In this document: positions 52,182 through 60,292 of the stretch, in pieces
Layout: the number at the start of each line of letters is the position of its first letter
How positions within the stretch are numbered: position 1 is the first letter of the stretch
Origin: a virus
IMG/VR virus record: IMGVR_UViG_3300002131_000176
Coordinates: 38,285 to 102,284 of that record
DNA: 64,000 nucleotides
Direction: 5' to 3' (one strand)
Made by a program: the position numbers and the translations under genes
The notes under the pieces: model-generated
What the model was told of the DNA's origin: nothing
Seen by the model: the letters and a program-made list of their open reading frames with translations, nothing else
Database searches by the model: none

Positions 52182-53214
52182 AGAAGCTCTGGATGTATTA
52201 GTTAACTACTATTACCCACGCGCAAAATGGTTACAAGATAATTGCAACTGGGGCGATATATCTTATCTAGGATCAGAAGCTGATAAAGCAGTCAATGATC
52301 CATTAATGCAATATATTGACATTTACGATTGTTACACACGCGATGCGGCTGGTTTTTCGAATGTATTACAGGACTTAAAGTTTCGTGTTAACACACCCAA
52401 GAGACACCATCAAATTAAAAACTCAGCTCTCGGCCAAAAACACTGGGATCTTGTCGATAGTTATATTACTGAAAGTTGGGATACCAAGACTTGGTTCTAT
52501 ACTTACTTTGTTCATCGTATTACAGGTTCTGGCGCATCGTTCACGCGTGACCACGGCTATCGCAATAATGTAGTTCAACATTTTGGTAAGCTGCGTGATA
52601 TCAAAGATATGAAAGCTTTCATGATTGAGAAAAAGCAATCTGGAAAGCCTTTATTTACTTCGATTGGCAACCAGCCACCGTCACCCCGTAAAGGCGTTAC
52701 GTGTCTTGATTTTATGGTAAACGAACTTGAACCTTTAGTTGATCGTTTTATGGAATGGTTGCCAAAGGAAGGCCGTAAAAGGACTCATAAAGAAGTAGTT
52801 GATTATTTGAATGAGTATAACATAGAACAAGGTCACAAGCGATTTAACTTTGTGTATGCTGCATTCTCATATGATATGGGTGACTACCACAAAGATTTAG
52901 TTGATGATATGTCGCATGGCTACTTTGGTAATAACGCGATACGATGCATGAAGCTCTTATCAAACGGGTATACTACGGACGAATTCATGGATCTTCTCTG
53001 TGAGCGCATGGGAGGCGCACCACGTGATAACGAAGACGTAATGTGTGACTTTGTTCGCTTTGGCCAAAACTATGTACCACGCAGCGATAACACCTTTGAT
53101 CATGTGCCATCCGATATAAGTAATAAATCTGGATGGGAGTCTGGGTGGGAACAAAGACAAGGCCAACCGAATATTGCAAAAAACGATTTACAACTTGATG
53201 CTTTCATGGTATAA
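52159..53214 (+). CDS. Alpha-GPT-pyrophosphorylase/amino-acid:DNA-transferase-like protein
   Basis: 351 residues from the ATG at 52159, preceded by GGGAAAAG; a longer start would lie inside the previous gene. The block TWFYTYFVHRITGSGASF (111-128), then DHGYRNN and FTSIGNQPPSPRKGV (166-180), is what I recognise from the alpha-glutamyl/putrescinyl-thymine pyrophosphorylase superfamily (now amino-acid:DNA transferases). Those enzymes displace an activated hydroxymethyl group on the base with an amine. Here the base would be hmC. The match is from memory of motifs, so moderate confidence. Confidence 0.5.
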   Translation: MSNKWLNEEALDVLVNYYYPRAKWLQDNCNWGDISYLGSEADKAVNDPLMQYIDIYDCYTRDAAGFSNVLQDLKFRVNTPKRHHQIKNSALGQKHWDLVDSYITESWDTKTWFYTYFVHRITGSGASFTRDHGYRNNVVQHFGKLRDIKDMKAFMIEKKQSGKPLFTSIGNQPPSPRKGVTCLDFMVNELEPLVDRFMEWLPKEGRKRTHKEVVDYLNEYNIEQGHKRFNFVYAAFSYDMGDYHKDLVDDMSHGYFGNNAIRCMKLLSNGYTTDEFMDLLCERMGGAPRDNEDVMCDFVRFGQNYVPRSDNTFDHVPSDISNKSGWESGWEQRQGQPNIAKNDLQLDAFMV

Positions 53215-53215
53215 T
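53187..53215 (+). promoter_or_regulatory. Early-type promoter
   Basis: TTTACA (53187-53192), 17 bases, TGG-TATAAT (53210-53215), overlapping the end of the previous gene. Confidence 0.7.
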
Positions 53216-53226
53216 AGACGTATATT

Positions 53227-53859
53227 ATGAGCAATGATTTAAAAGACTTAATTTCTACTCCATTAGATCTACCATTAATTGAGCCTACAAGCTGGGATGA
53301 TTGGTGGGATTTGTGGAACAAGGAATCTGCATATACGCCTAAAGTAATAAAAACACATAACAATGTGAGTTCTCCATGGAAAGGCCTTGAGATATGGTCT
53401 AGGCCTGGTATAAATTCAAGGAGTATAGTGACATATGATGCGAAAAATGTCAATCGGCCTGACTTATTTCCATCGATTTTTGATAACCTAGATAAATTTC
53501 CTATTAAAATCGATATAGTTAGAGTTGTTTCAAATTTTGTAACAGTTATACCACACAGTGATGCACTTCCAGATAAAAAAATATTAAGTGTGCGATCTAT
53601 GCTTTATAACACTAATATTGAACCAACGTTTAATTACAGATTGAATGGCCAAAAAGTATACCAAACACTTCCTAAAGATACAAACACATGGATGTATTGG
53701 GATCATAAAACTAAACATGCTGCTGATTTTCATCATGGGTATACTAAACATTTAATAACTATATATGGCCGTCAAAAGGCTAATTATAATGAGTATATTG
53801 AAAAAAGTGCTAACATGTATAAGGACCATGCTATTTTTAACACAAAAACAATGGAATAA
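53227..53859 (+). CDS. 2OG-Fe(II) oxygenase-like protein (paralogue A)
   Basis: 210 residues. Candidate iron ligands H110 and D112 (VIPHSDAL) and a distal His at 164 (TKHAADFHH); no convincing Arg follows at the usual place, though K174 or R182 could serve. The N-terminus MSNDLKDLISTPLDLP and the end AxxYxDHAI match the protein at 61658, so they are paralogues. The neighbourhood suggests oxidation of a nucleotide, base or sugar; target unknown. Confidence 0.5.
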   Translation: MSNDLKDLISTPLDLPLIEPTSWDDWWDLWNKESAYTPKVIKTHNNVSSPWKGLEIWSRPGINSRSIVTYDAKNVNRPDLFPSIFDNLDKFPIKIDIVRVVSNFVTVIPHSDALPDKKILSVRSMLYNTNIEPTFNYRLNGQKVYQTLPKDTNTWMYWDHKTKHAADFHHGYTKHLITIYGRQKANYNEYIEKSANMYKDHAIFNTKTME

Positions 53860-53864
53860 AAATT

Positions 53865-54062
53865 ATGACAGAACCCAAGAAACGACTTAACGACGTTACG
53901 CCTGAGGAATGGAACAAAGCTCACGATAAATGGGCTAATGAATCTACGCTAGTTCACTCAGAACATTACTACGACTCTGACCGCAACAAACCATTAAATG
54001 ATGAAAAAAATGATACAAACTCCGACTGGGACAACTGGAAACCATCAAAAACATTTGTCTAA
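53865..54062 (+). CDS. Small hydrophilic protein, hypothetical
   Basis: 65 residues, highly charged and Trp-containing (EEWNKAHDKWANE; SDWDNWKP), with no hydrophobic segment. It starts 5 bases after the previous stop, and its end overlaps the dCMP deaminase frame. No family recognised. Confidence 0.45.
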   Translation: MTEPKKRLNDVTPEEWNKAHDKWANESTLVHSEHYYDSDRNKPLNDEKNDTNSDWDNWKPSKTFV

Positions 54063-54507
54063 CGAGCATAACAGCTGGGACCATGTATTTTTACGACTTG
54101 CTAAAGAAGTAGCATCATGGTCTAAAGACCCCTCAACCAAGGTAGGCGCAATTGCTGTCGGCCCTAAACGCAATGTTTTGGCTCAAGGCTATAACGGTTT
54201 TCCTAGAGGTATTTTTGATTATGCCGAAAGATATGATGATAAACCTACTAAGTACATGTATGTCGTCCATGCAGAGATGAATGTCATTTATAATGCTACG
54301 TATAATGGTGTTTCACTTGATGGTGCATCACTTTATATTCATGGATTGCCGCCGTGCTCTGAGTGCGCCAAAGGCATTATACAAGTTGGCATTAAAGAAA
54401 TTATAACTGAAACCGCTGGCATTCCTAAAAAATGGCAAGATTCATGGGAATTTTCTAAGAGTATGTTTGATGAAGTAGGTATCACTGTTCGAACTATCGA
54501 AAGATAA
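53998..54507 (+). CDS. dCMP deaminase
   Basis: Up to 169 residues. Zinc site: HAEMN near residue 91 and PPCSECAKG near 116; SKDPSTKVGAIAVGP near 43 and GYNGFPRGI near 64 are family hallmarks. It converts dCMP to dUMP for ThyX. The start is uncertain: ATG 53998 overlaps the previous gene by 65 bases, while a TTG at 54055 (residue 20) would fit the usual N-terminus better but has no good ribosome site. It competes with gp42 for dCMP. Confidence 0.85.
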   Translation: MMKKMIQTPTGTTGNHQKHLSNEHNSWDHVFLRLAKEVASWSKDPSTKVGAIAVGPKRNVLAQGYNGFPRGIFDYAERYDDKPTKYMYVVHAEMNVIYNATYNGVSLDGASLYIHGLPPCSECAKGIIQVGIKEIITETAGIPKKWQDSWEFSKSMFDEVGITVRTIER

Positions 54508-54508
54508 A

Positions 54509-55465
54509 ATGGCAAATATTTTAATAACCGGCTGTGCAGGCTTTATTGGATATCACACAGCAATAAAGCTCCACGGTGAAGGCCACCGCGTGACTGGCAT
54601 TGATAATTTTAATAATTACTATGATGCTAATTTAAAGATTGCTCGCAGCTCTTTATTAGAAAAAAATGGTATCATGGTTATTAGAGGTGATATTACTAAT
54701 ACGGTTGATGTTGAATATGCAGTTACTTCAGCTGCACCTGATGTCGTGGTGCACTTGGCTGCGTATGCCGGTGTTCGACATTCGTTAAATAATCCACAGC
54801 TGTATATCGATAATAATATTACTGCCACTAATAATTTAATTCAGATTTGTGAGCAACGTGGAGTGGATAGAGTAATTTATGCTTCCACCTCTGCTGTCAT
54901 GGTAGGTAATGAACTGCCTTGGAATGAAACCGAAAAATTAGGTTATCAGCTAAATGCATACGCATACTCTAAGGCTGCTAATGAATCTCAGTTCATGTCA
55001 AGCAAATTGCCAGTTGCCATTGGCCTTCGATTCTTTACTGTCTACGGTCCATGGGGTCGCCCAGACATGGCGCTGTTTAGCTTTACTAAGTCAATCATAG
55101 ATGGTACACCAATTAAATTATTTAATTATGGTGATATGATTCGTGACTTTACTTACATTGACGATATTATCCAAGGCATTAATATTGTTATCAGTCACGC
55201 AAATAATACACCAGTCCCGCTAAAAACAGTGTATAATATAGGTTATGGCAAACAAGTTCAACTCATGGACTTTGTGAGTGAAATCGAAAAGAACGTTGGT
55301 AAGGAGGCAATTAAAGAATTGGTTGAAAAACACCCGGCTGATGCACAAACTACCTGGTCAGACACTACCAAACTTCAAGCGCTTGGTTATAAACCAACAA
55401 CATCAGTAGAAGTTGGTGTTGCTAAATTTGTTGAGTGGTACAAAGAGTACTACAATATCGTATAA
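54509..55465 (+). CDS. NAD-dependent UDP-uronate 4-epimerase-like (SDR)
   Basis: 318 residues. NAD motif GCAGFIG near residue 8, DNFNNYYD near 31, S/T near 125 (YASTSAVM), catalytic Tyr and Lys in YAYSKAANE near 151, and RFFTVYGPWGRPDMALF near 172, typical of UDP-glucuronate 4-epimerases. With the short Ugd it can make UDP-galacturonate, a sugar donor for DNA or host-surface glycosylation. No glycosyltransferase is visible in the window. Confidence 0.8.
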   Translation: MANILITGCAGFIGYHTAIKLHGEGHRVTGIDNFNNYYDANLKIARSSLLEKNGIMVIRGDITNTVDVEYAVTSAAPDVVVHLAAYAGVRHSLNNPQLYIDNNITATNNLIQICEQRGVDRVIYASTSAVMVGNELPWNETEKLGYQLNAYAYSKAANESQFMSSKLPVAIGLRFFTVYGPWGRPDMALFSFTKSIIDGTPIKLFNYGDMIRDFTYIDDIIQGINIVISHANNTPVPLKTVYNIGYGKQVQLMDFVSEIEKNVGKEAIKELVEKHPADAQTTWSDTTKLQALGYKPTTSVEVGVAKFVEWYKEYYNIV

Positions 55466-55477
55466 GGAAATTATATT

Positions 55478-56515
55478 ATGTCCATTATGGATAAACTAAA
55501 AAAGAACAGTAAGTTAGATCATACTGAAATTTTGTCGGAGTCTAAATTTTTTACTGAAAAAGATATGGTTGCGACTGACGTACCGATGATTAACGTTGCA
55601 CTGTCTGGTAAAGTTGATGGTGGTTTGTCACCAGGCCTGACTGTATTGGCTGGTCCATCAAAGCATTTTAAAACATCATTTGCTCTTATTATGGCTAGTG
55701 CATATCTGAAGGCATATCCAGATGCAGTTATGCTATTCTATGATTCAGAGTTTGGTTCACCTCAGTCTTATTTTGAGCAATTTGATATTGACCCATCGCG
55801 TGTGTTGCACACACCAATCACTAACGTAGAAGAGCTTAAATTTGACTTAATCGGTCAACTCGAAGGATTAACACGTGGCGATAAGGTATGCGTTGTTATT
55901 GACTCTGTCGGTAACCTAGCATCAAAGAAAGAGTTAGATGATGCTATGAATGAAAAATCAGTAGCTGATATGTCTCGTGCCAAAGCTCTCAAAGGTCTCT
56001 TCCGTATGTGCACACCATACTTGAATATGAAAAATATTCCACTGATTGCTGTTAACCACACATATAAAGAAATCGGTCTGTTCCCTAAAGATATTGTATC
56101 TGGCGGCACAGGCATTTATTATTCGGCCGATAACATCTGGATTCTTGGCCGTCAACAAGATAAAGTCGGCACTGAAATTCAAGGTTACCACTTTATCATT
56201 AACGTAGAAAAATCACGATATGTCAGAGAAAAATCAAAAATTCCTATCTCAGTTTCTTGGGAAGGTGGTGTCCAGCGTTGGTCAGGTTTGTTGGACGTTG
56301 CTCTTGCTGGTGGATATGTTATTAAGCCTAGTAATGGATGGTATCAAAAAGTTGATAAGTCTAGTGGAGAAGTGCTGGAGGGTAAGTACCGAGAAAAAGA
56401 GACACTGAACGAAGAGTTCTGGAAACCAGTATTTGACACTACAGACTTTGCTGCACATTTAGCTAAGACTTACATGATTAGGAGAGAGGTATATGCAGAC
56501 GCCGACGGAGAATGA
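55478..56515 (+). CDS. uvsX: Recombinase UvsX
   Basis: 345 residues (T4 391). Walker A GPSKHFKT at 59-66, very close to the T4 form; FYDSEFGSPQSYFEQFDID near 89; VVIDSVGNLASKKELDDA near 140. RecA-family strand exchange in recombination-dependent replication. AAGGAAA ribosome site. Followed by the small gene and gp41, as in cyanophages. Confidence 0.95.
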   Translation: MSIMDKLKKNSKLDHTEILSESKFFTEKDMVATDVPMINVALSGKVDGGLSPGLTVLAGPSKHFKTSFALIMASAYLKAYPDAVMLFYDSEFGSPQSYFEQFDIDPSRVLHTPITNVEELKFDLIGQLEGLTRGDKVCVVIDSVGNLASKKELDDAMNEKSVADMSRAKALKGLFRMCTPYLNMKNIPLIAVNHTYKEIGLFPKDIVSGGTGIYYSADNIWILGRQQDKVGTEIQGYHFIINVEKSRYVREKSKIPISVSWEGGVQRWSGLLDVALAGGYVIKPSNGWYQKVDKSSGEVLEGKYREKETLNEEFWKPVFDTTDFAAHLAKTYMIRREVYADADGE

Positions 56516-56825
56516 ATTTAAAGAAAATGTTGATTATGTATTAGTGCCCTTGCAAGACAATGAAGATGCTTGGGGTGTTAGGTTTATGACCGGTGATTAT
56601 GTTGAAACGGTGTTGCAGTATAATGCAATTGCGTTTAATGAAATACAAGATCATATGACATTTAATTTTAGAATTGTATCATCGCCTGATAATGATCTAA
56701 GTGAAACAACAACTGGCCTTCAAGAACACGCGGCTTTAATACTAGAGGCCATTATTGAATTAGGCCTTACTGATGGTAGTGTAACGATGAAGGAAAGAGA
56801 GGCTGAGGTTGCAAGTAAATCTTGA
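56493..56825 (+). CDS. Conserved small protein between uvsX and gp41, hypothetical
   Basis: 110 residues, overlapping uvsX by 23 bases and gp41 by 17. KENVDYVLVPLQDNEDAWGVRFMTGDYVETVLQYNAI near residue 10 is a compact beta-alpha domain. Proteins of this size occupy the same position in related phages, suggesting a replication accessory role, but no function is known. Confidence 0.55.
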   Translation: MQTPTENEFKENVDYVLVPLQDNEDAWGVRFMTGDYVETVLQYNAIAFNEIQDHMTFNFRIVSSPDNDLSETTTGLQEHAALILEAIIELGLTDGSVTMKEREAEVASKS

Positions 56826-58182
56826 GCAAACAATTTTACGCAATATTCTTACTGATGAGAAATATATGCGTAAAGTGTTACCATTTATTAAACCTGAGTA
56901 CTTTGAGGGTATCTATCGAACTCTGTTTAAAGAGACTGGTAAGTTTGTTGCCAAATATAATAAATTGCCAACATCAACTAGTTTTAAAATTGAGTTAGAT
57001 CAAACCGATAAGTTAACCAGTGAACAACATAATATGGCAATGGATGTGTTGCCCTATATTTTCTCTGACGAGCAAGTTGATGAGCAGTGGTTGTTGGATA
57101 CTACTGAAAAGTGGTGCCAAGACCGAGCAGTGTATAATGCGATTATGGAATCCATTTCCATTATTGATGGCAAACATGAATCACTTACCAAGAACGCACT
57201 GCCTGATATTCTGACTAAAGCACTTGGTGTTGGTTTCGACACTAACGTTGGTCATGATTATATTGAAAACGTTGAACGACGATATGATTTCTATCATACT
57301 GAAGAGCAACGCGTACCATTTGACTTGGATTACTTTAATAAAATCACCAAGGGCGGTTTGCCAAATAAAACACTAAACATTGCACTTGCAGGAACTGGTG
57401 TGGGTAAATCATTATTCATGTGTCATATGGCGGCATCAGCCTTGACTCAGAACTTAAATGTGCTTTATATCACATTAGAGATGTCTGAGGAGCGTATTGC
57501 TGAACGTATCGATGCTAACTTGTTGAATGTACCTATTGACCAGATTGATAAAATGTCTAAGGATATGTTTACCACTAAGGTATCAAACATATCTAAACAG
57601 ACTACAGGCAAGTTGATTATTAAGGAATACCCTACGGGTTCTGCACACACTGGCCATTACCGTGGCTTGTTGAATGAACTCAAACTTAAGAAACAATTCA
57701 CACCTCAGATCATTTTTATTGATTACTTGAATATTTGCTCCTCATCACGAATGAAAGGAATGGGCGGTGCCATTAACTCCTATAACTACATTAAGGCCAT
57801 TGCCGAAGAAATACGTGGCCTTGCTGTCGAATTTGACGTACCAATCGTATCTGCAACTCAGACAACAAGAAGCGGATATGGAAACTCAGACGTCGGACTT
57901 GAGGACACCTCCGAGTCTTTTGGACTCCCAGCAACAGCCGATTTTATGTTCGCCCTTATCTCAACAGAAGAGTTAGAGCAACAAGGTCAGATGATGGTCA
58001 AGCAATTAAAGAATAGATACAATGATCCAACATATCATAAAAGATTCGTTATCGGTGTTGACCGTTCAAAAATGCGCCTTTATGATGTAGAGGAAACTCA
58101 ACAAACATTGACCGATGATACCCCAATGTATGATAAGTCACAAGCAGTGAAACGACAGAAGTTTGAAGGATTTAAATTATGA
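56809..58182 (+). CDS. gp41: Replicative helicase gp41 (DnaB-like)
   Basis: 457 residues from the TTG at 56809 (T4 475). I keep the TTG because NLEQTILRNILTDEKYMRKVLPFIKPEYF is the usual N-terminus; the first ATG (56866) would remove it. Walker A AGTGVGKS at 194-201, Walker B IIFIDYLNIC near 302, ATQTTRSGY near 345. Unwinds the fork and activates primase. The primase gp61 is not in the window. Confidence 0.93.
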   Translation: MQVNLEQTILRNILTDEKYMRKVLPFIKPEYFEGIYRTLFKETGKFVAKYNKLPTSTSFKIELDQTDKLTSEQHNMAMDVLPYIFSDEQVDEQWLLDTTEKWCQDRAVYNAIMESISIIDGKHESLTKNALPDILTKALGVGFDTNVGHDYIENVERRYDFYHTEEQRVPFDLDYFNKITKGGLPNKTLNIALAGTGVGKSLFMCHMAASALTQNLNVLYITLEMSEERIAERIDANLLNVPIDQIDKMSKDMFTTKVSNISKQTTGKLIIKEYPTGSAHTGHYRGLLNELKLKKQFTPQIIFIDYLNICSSSRMKGMGGAINSYNYIKAIAEEIRGLAVEFDVPIVSATQTTRSGYGNSDVGLEDTSESFGLPATADFMFALISTEELEQQGQMMVKQLKNRYNDPTYHKRFVIGVDRSKMRLYDVEETQQTLTDDTPMYDKSQAVKRQKFEGFKL

Positions 58183-58361
58183 GTGATTTTGAAACACATG
58201 AAAGAGGCACAGCCAAGGAACTTAGATTATCCAGAGCATTGGCCAATGTAGTTAATGACCACTTTAATAAGATGCCAAACGATATTAAAGATGCGTATAT
58301 GGAACTACTAGTACATTATAACTATAATGTCATGGGTGAAAATTTTGAATGGAATGAATAA
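58179..58361 (+). CDS. Small protein after gp41, hypothetical
   Basis: 60 residues, ATGA-coupled to gp41. Helical: AKELRLSRALANVVNDHFNKMP and IKDAYMELLVHYNYNVMG. Stop shares a base with the next ATG. No family recognised. Confidence 0.45.
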   Translation: MSDFETHERGTAKELRLSRALANVVNDHFNKMPNDIKDAYMELLVHYNYNVMGENFEWNE

Positions 58362-58519
58362 TGATTGATGTAATTGATTATAACGAAGATTCAGATGAAG
58401 GTCCTGCAACGATGCGGGTATTGCTTGATGCTAAGGCCAAAAAGAATCTAATTGAACTTGGGTTTATTGCATCACTTAAAAGATCCATAGAAGAATATGA
58501 AGAAAGTCTAAAGAAATGA
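58361..58519 (+). CDS. Very small acidic protein before thyX, hypothetical
   Basis: 52 residues (MIDVIDYNEDSDEGPATM..., ending EEYEESLKK). The start overlaps the previous stop (TAATG) and the stop overlaps thyX (ATGA), so it sits in an unbroken coupled series, which is the main evidence that it is real. Function unknown. Confidence 0.45.
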   Translation: MIDVIDYNEDSDEGPATMRVLLDAKAKKNLIELGFIASLKRSIEEYEESLKK

Positions 58520-59205
58520 AAGCAACATTAATAAGTTTTTCCAAACCTACGAGGCAATTATATGATCAAGGGTTATATGACGCGCAGGACCTTATTGCAT
58601 ACTGCGCCAGAGTTAGCAATCCAGCCAACCAGTTTAATACAGCGACTGCTGAAAAACTGCTCGGATATCTGGCCAAGCACAAACACTGGTCCCCATTTGA
58701 AATGGTCTCAGCCTGTATCGAAGTTGAAACAACCAGAGACATCGGCCGTCAGTTACTACGACACCGCTCGTTCTCCTTTCAAGAGTTCTCACAAAGGTAC
58801 GCAGATCCAACTAAAGATTTGGAAATGGTACTTCGCGAACCACGCCTTCAGGACGAGAAAAATAGACAGAATAGTGTAGAGCTTGATATGACCACTGATG
58901 ATGGTCGGCGACTTGCTTGGATGTGGGAAGCACAACAGATTAAGGTCCGTGATGCTGCTCGTGAAGCATACAGTTGGGCTATTGATAATGGTATTGCCAA
59001 AGAACAGGCCAGAGCCGTACTACCAGAAGGTCTCATGATGTCCAGGCTACAGGTCAATGGTACCATTAGGTCATGGATCCACTACATCGAACTACGGTCA
59101 GGCAATGGTACCCAAAAGGAACACATCCAGATCGCTCAGGCGTGCGCTCAAGCGATTACTCAAGCCTTCCCTATGATATCATCATATGTAGAAAGTAGTA
59201 CTTAA
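58516..59205 (+). CDS. thyX: Flavin-dependent thymidylate synthase ThyX
   Basis: 229 residues. The ThyX motif RHRxxSxxxxSxR is present as RHRSFSFQEFSQR near 78-90. Other conserved parts are KHKHWSPFEM near 53 and ARAVLPEGLMM near 162. It makes dTMP from dUMP using FAD and folate. Common in cyanophage-like T4 phages in place of T4 td. It takes dUMP from the dCMP deaminase encoded 4 kb upstream. Confidence 0.95.
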   Translation: MKATLISFSKPTRQLYDQGLYDAQDLIAYCARVSNPANQFNTATAEKLLGYLAKHKHWSPFEMVSACIEVETTRDIGRQLLRHRSFSFQEFSQRYADPTKDLEMVLREPRLQDEKNRQNSVELDMTTDDGRRLAWMWEAQQIKVRDAAREAYSWAIDNGIAKEQARAVLPEGLMMSRLQVNGTIRSWIHYIELRSGNGTQKEHIQIAQACAQAITQAFPMISSYVESST

Positions 59206-59208
59206 GTA

Positions 59209-59216
59209 TATAAATA
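59209..59216 (+). promoter_or_regulatory. T4-type late promoter box
   Basis: Exact TATAAATA 4 bases after thyX; it may add late expression of the accessory genes downstream. Confidence 0.6.
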
Positions 59217-59240
59217 CGCATCGGCACTAAAAAATAGAAA

Positions 59241-59264
59241 AAAGTATTACAAAAATAGTGTACA
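59241..59264 (+). repeat. Promoter-upstream repeat, copy 1
   Basis: AAAGTATTACAAAA and a nearby GTGTACA recur almost unchanged at 61481-61505. Both copies lie just upstream of a -10 and a small membrane-peptide gene, so the whole unit appears duplicated. Confidence 0.6.
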
Positions 59265-59287
59265 AACTCAGGGTTTCTTGATATAAT
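59259..59287 (+). promoter_or_regulatory. Early-type promoter
   Basis: TGTACA (59259-59264), 17 bases, TGA-TATAAT (59282-59287). Confidence 0.75.
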
Positions 59288-59314
59288 AAACTCATACAAA
59301 TAAAGGAAACCAAA

Positions 59315-59407
59315 ATGACTAAGTTCTTTCTCGACCTCTTCGGTGCCGCTGTTATCGCAACCATCCTGTTCTTCCCATTCGGTCTGTATTTTGCATTCTT
59401 TATGTAA
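59315..59407 (+). CDS. 30-residue membrane peptide (a)
   Basis: Starts MTKFFLDLFGAAVIAT and ends with a continuous hydrophobic stretch rich in Phe (residues 9-30), a single membrane helix. AAAGGAAAC ribosome site at correct spacing and a strong promoter upstream. A similar peptide with the same promoter layout is at 61559. It may be an early host-membrane effector; function unknown. Confidence 0.5.
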   Translation: MTKFFLDLFGAAVIATILFFPFGLYFAFFM

Positions 59408-59445
59408 ATTTGAATCTAAAGTAGATGGATGGTGGGAATAGAAGT

Positions 59446-59634
59446 ATGAACAACGATGAAAGCAACTTACCCATAAGTGAGCAGAGTTTGGTGTATCGTT
59501 TGAGAAAACGAGCAGAAATTCGTCGACAGATTCCTAGTCGTAAAAGTGTAGAAGAAGGCAAGTCGGATCGTATTGCAGATCTTTTGGAAGAAGCTGCTGA
59601 TGAAATCGATCGATTATGGCATATAAGTACTTAA
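59446..59634 (+). CDS. Small charged phage protein, hypothetical
   Basis: 62 residues from the ATG at 59446 (an in-frame ATG at 59425 adds 7). EQSLVYRLRKRAEIRRQIPSRKSVEEGK, then RIADLLEEAADEIDRL; I recall this helix-rich pattern as a common unannotated short protein in environmental phages. No function known. Confidence 0.5.
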   Translation: MNNDESNLPISEQSLVYRLRKRAEIRRQIPSRKSVEEGKSDRIADLLEEAADEIDRLWHIST

Positions 59635-59663
59635 TAAACCATATAGATTATCAAGGAAGCTAA

Positions 59664-60287
59664 ATGCTAGAAACAATATGTGAAGTAATGGTCGACGCGT
59701 ATAAGCGCAATTGGATCACCAGCCGTGATGGTAATGTAAGTATCCGTCACCATGATCGCGATCATTTTTATATCACGCCGAGCGGTGTTCGTAAACAGAC
59801 ACTACAGCCAGATCAATTTAAAAAGATTAAGATTGTAAACAGTTTTGAATACCGTCAGTTAGAGTACACAGACATCAGCGCCAAACTAACACCTAGTGGA
59901 GAGATTCCTCTACACTTTGGTTTACAAAGAGCAATGGGACAACATGCTGGAGATGTCCGTGTTGTAGTCCATGTGCATCCCACATATTGTATTGCTGCTA
60001 TGCATGCTGGTATTGATCTAAGCACAATCAGTGATGCCTTTCCAGAACTGAATCGGTATACTCGAGTTGCTCCTAATGTTGGAGATGTACCTCCTATCAG
60101 TCAAGAACTTGCTGATCAGTGTCATGAAAATCTGCAACTAGACAAAAATGGTAATATTGCTTATGACATTGTGGGTATTAAAGGTCATGGAGTTGTTGCT
60201 ATTGATACATCGCCGTGGCGTGCATACGAACATATCGAACGCTTAGAACATATTTGTAAGATTGTGCTTGCAAGCGGAAAATATTAA
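59664..60287 (+). CDS. Class II aldolase/adducin-family protein
   Basis: 207 residues. Zinc site HVHPTYCIAAMHAG near 103 and a distal His in GIKGHGVVAI near 173; N-terminal SRDGNVSIR near 20 and ITPSGVRK near 37 are family motifs. Members are sugar-phosphate aldolases (fuculose- or ribulose-phosphate type) or dehydratases such as MtnB. The C-terminus is near the usual length. With the DadA-like gene 5 bases after it, it forms a metabolic pair. Substrate unknown. Confidence 0.8.
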   Translation: MLETICEVMVDAYKRNWITSRDGNVSIRHHDRDHFYITPSGVRKQTLQPDQFKKIKIVNSFEYRQLEYTDISAKLTPSGEIPLHFGLQRAMGQHAGDVRVVVHVHPTYCIAAMHAGIDLSTISDAFPELNRYTRVAPNVGDVPPISQELADQCHENLQLDKNGNIAYDIVGIKGHGVVAIDTSPWRAYEHIERLEHICKIVLASGKY

Positions 60288-60292
60288 AAATA

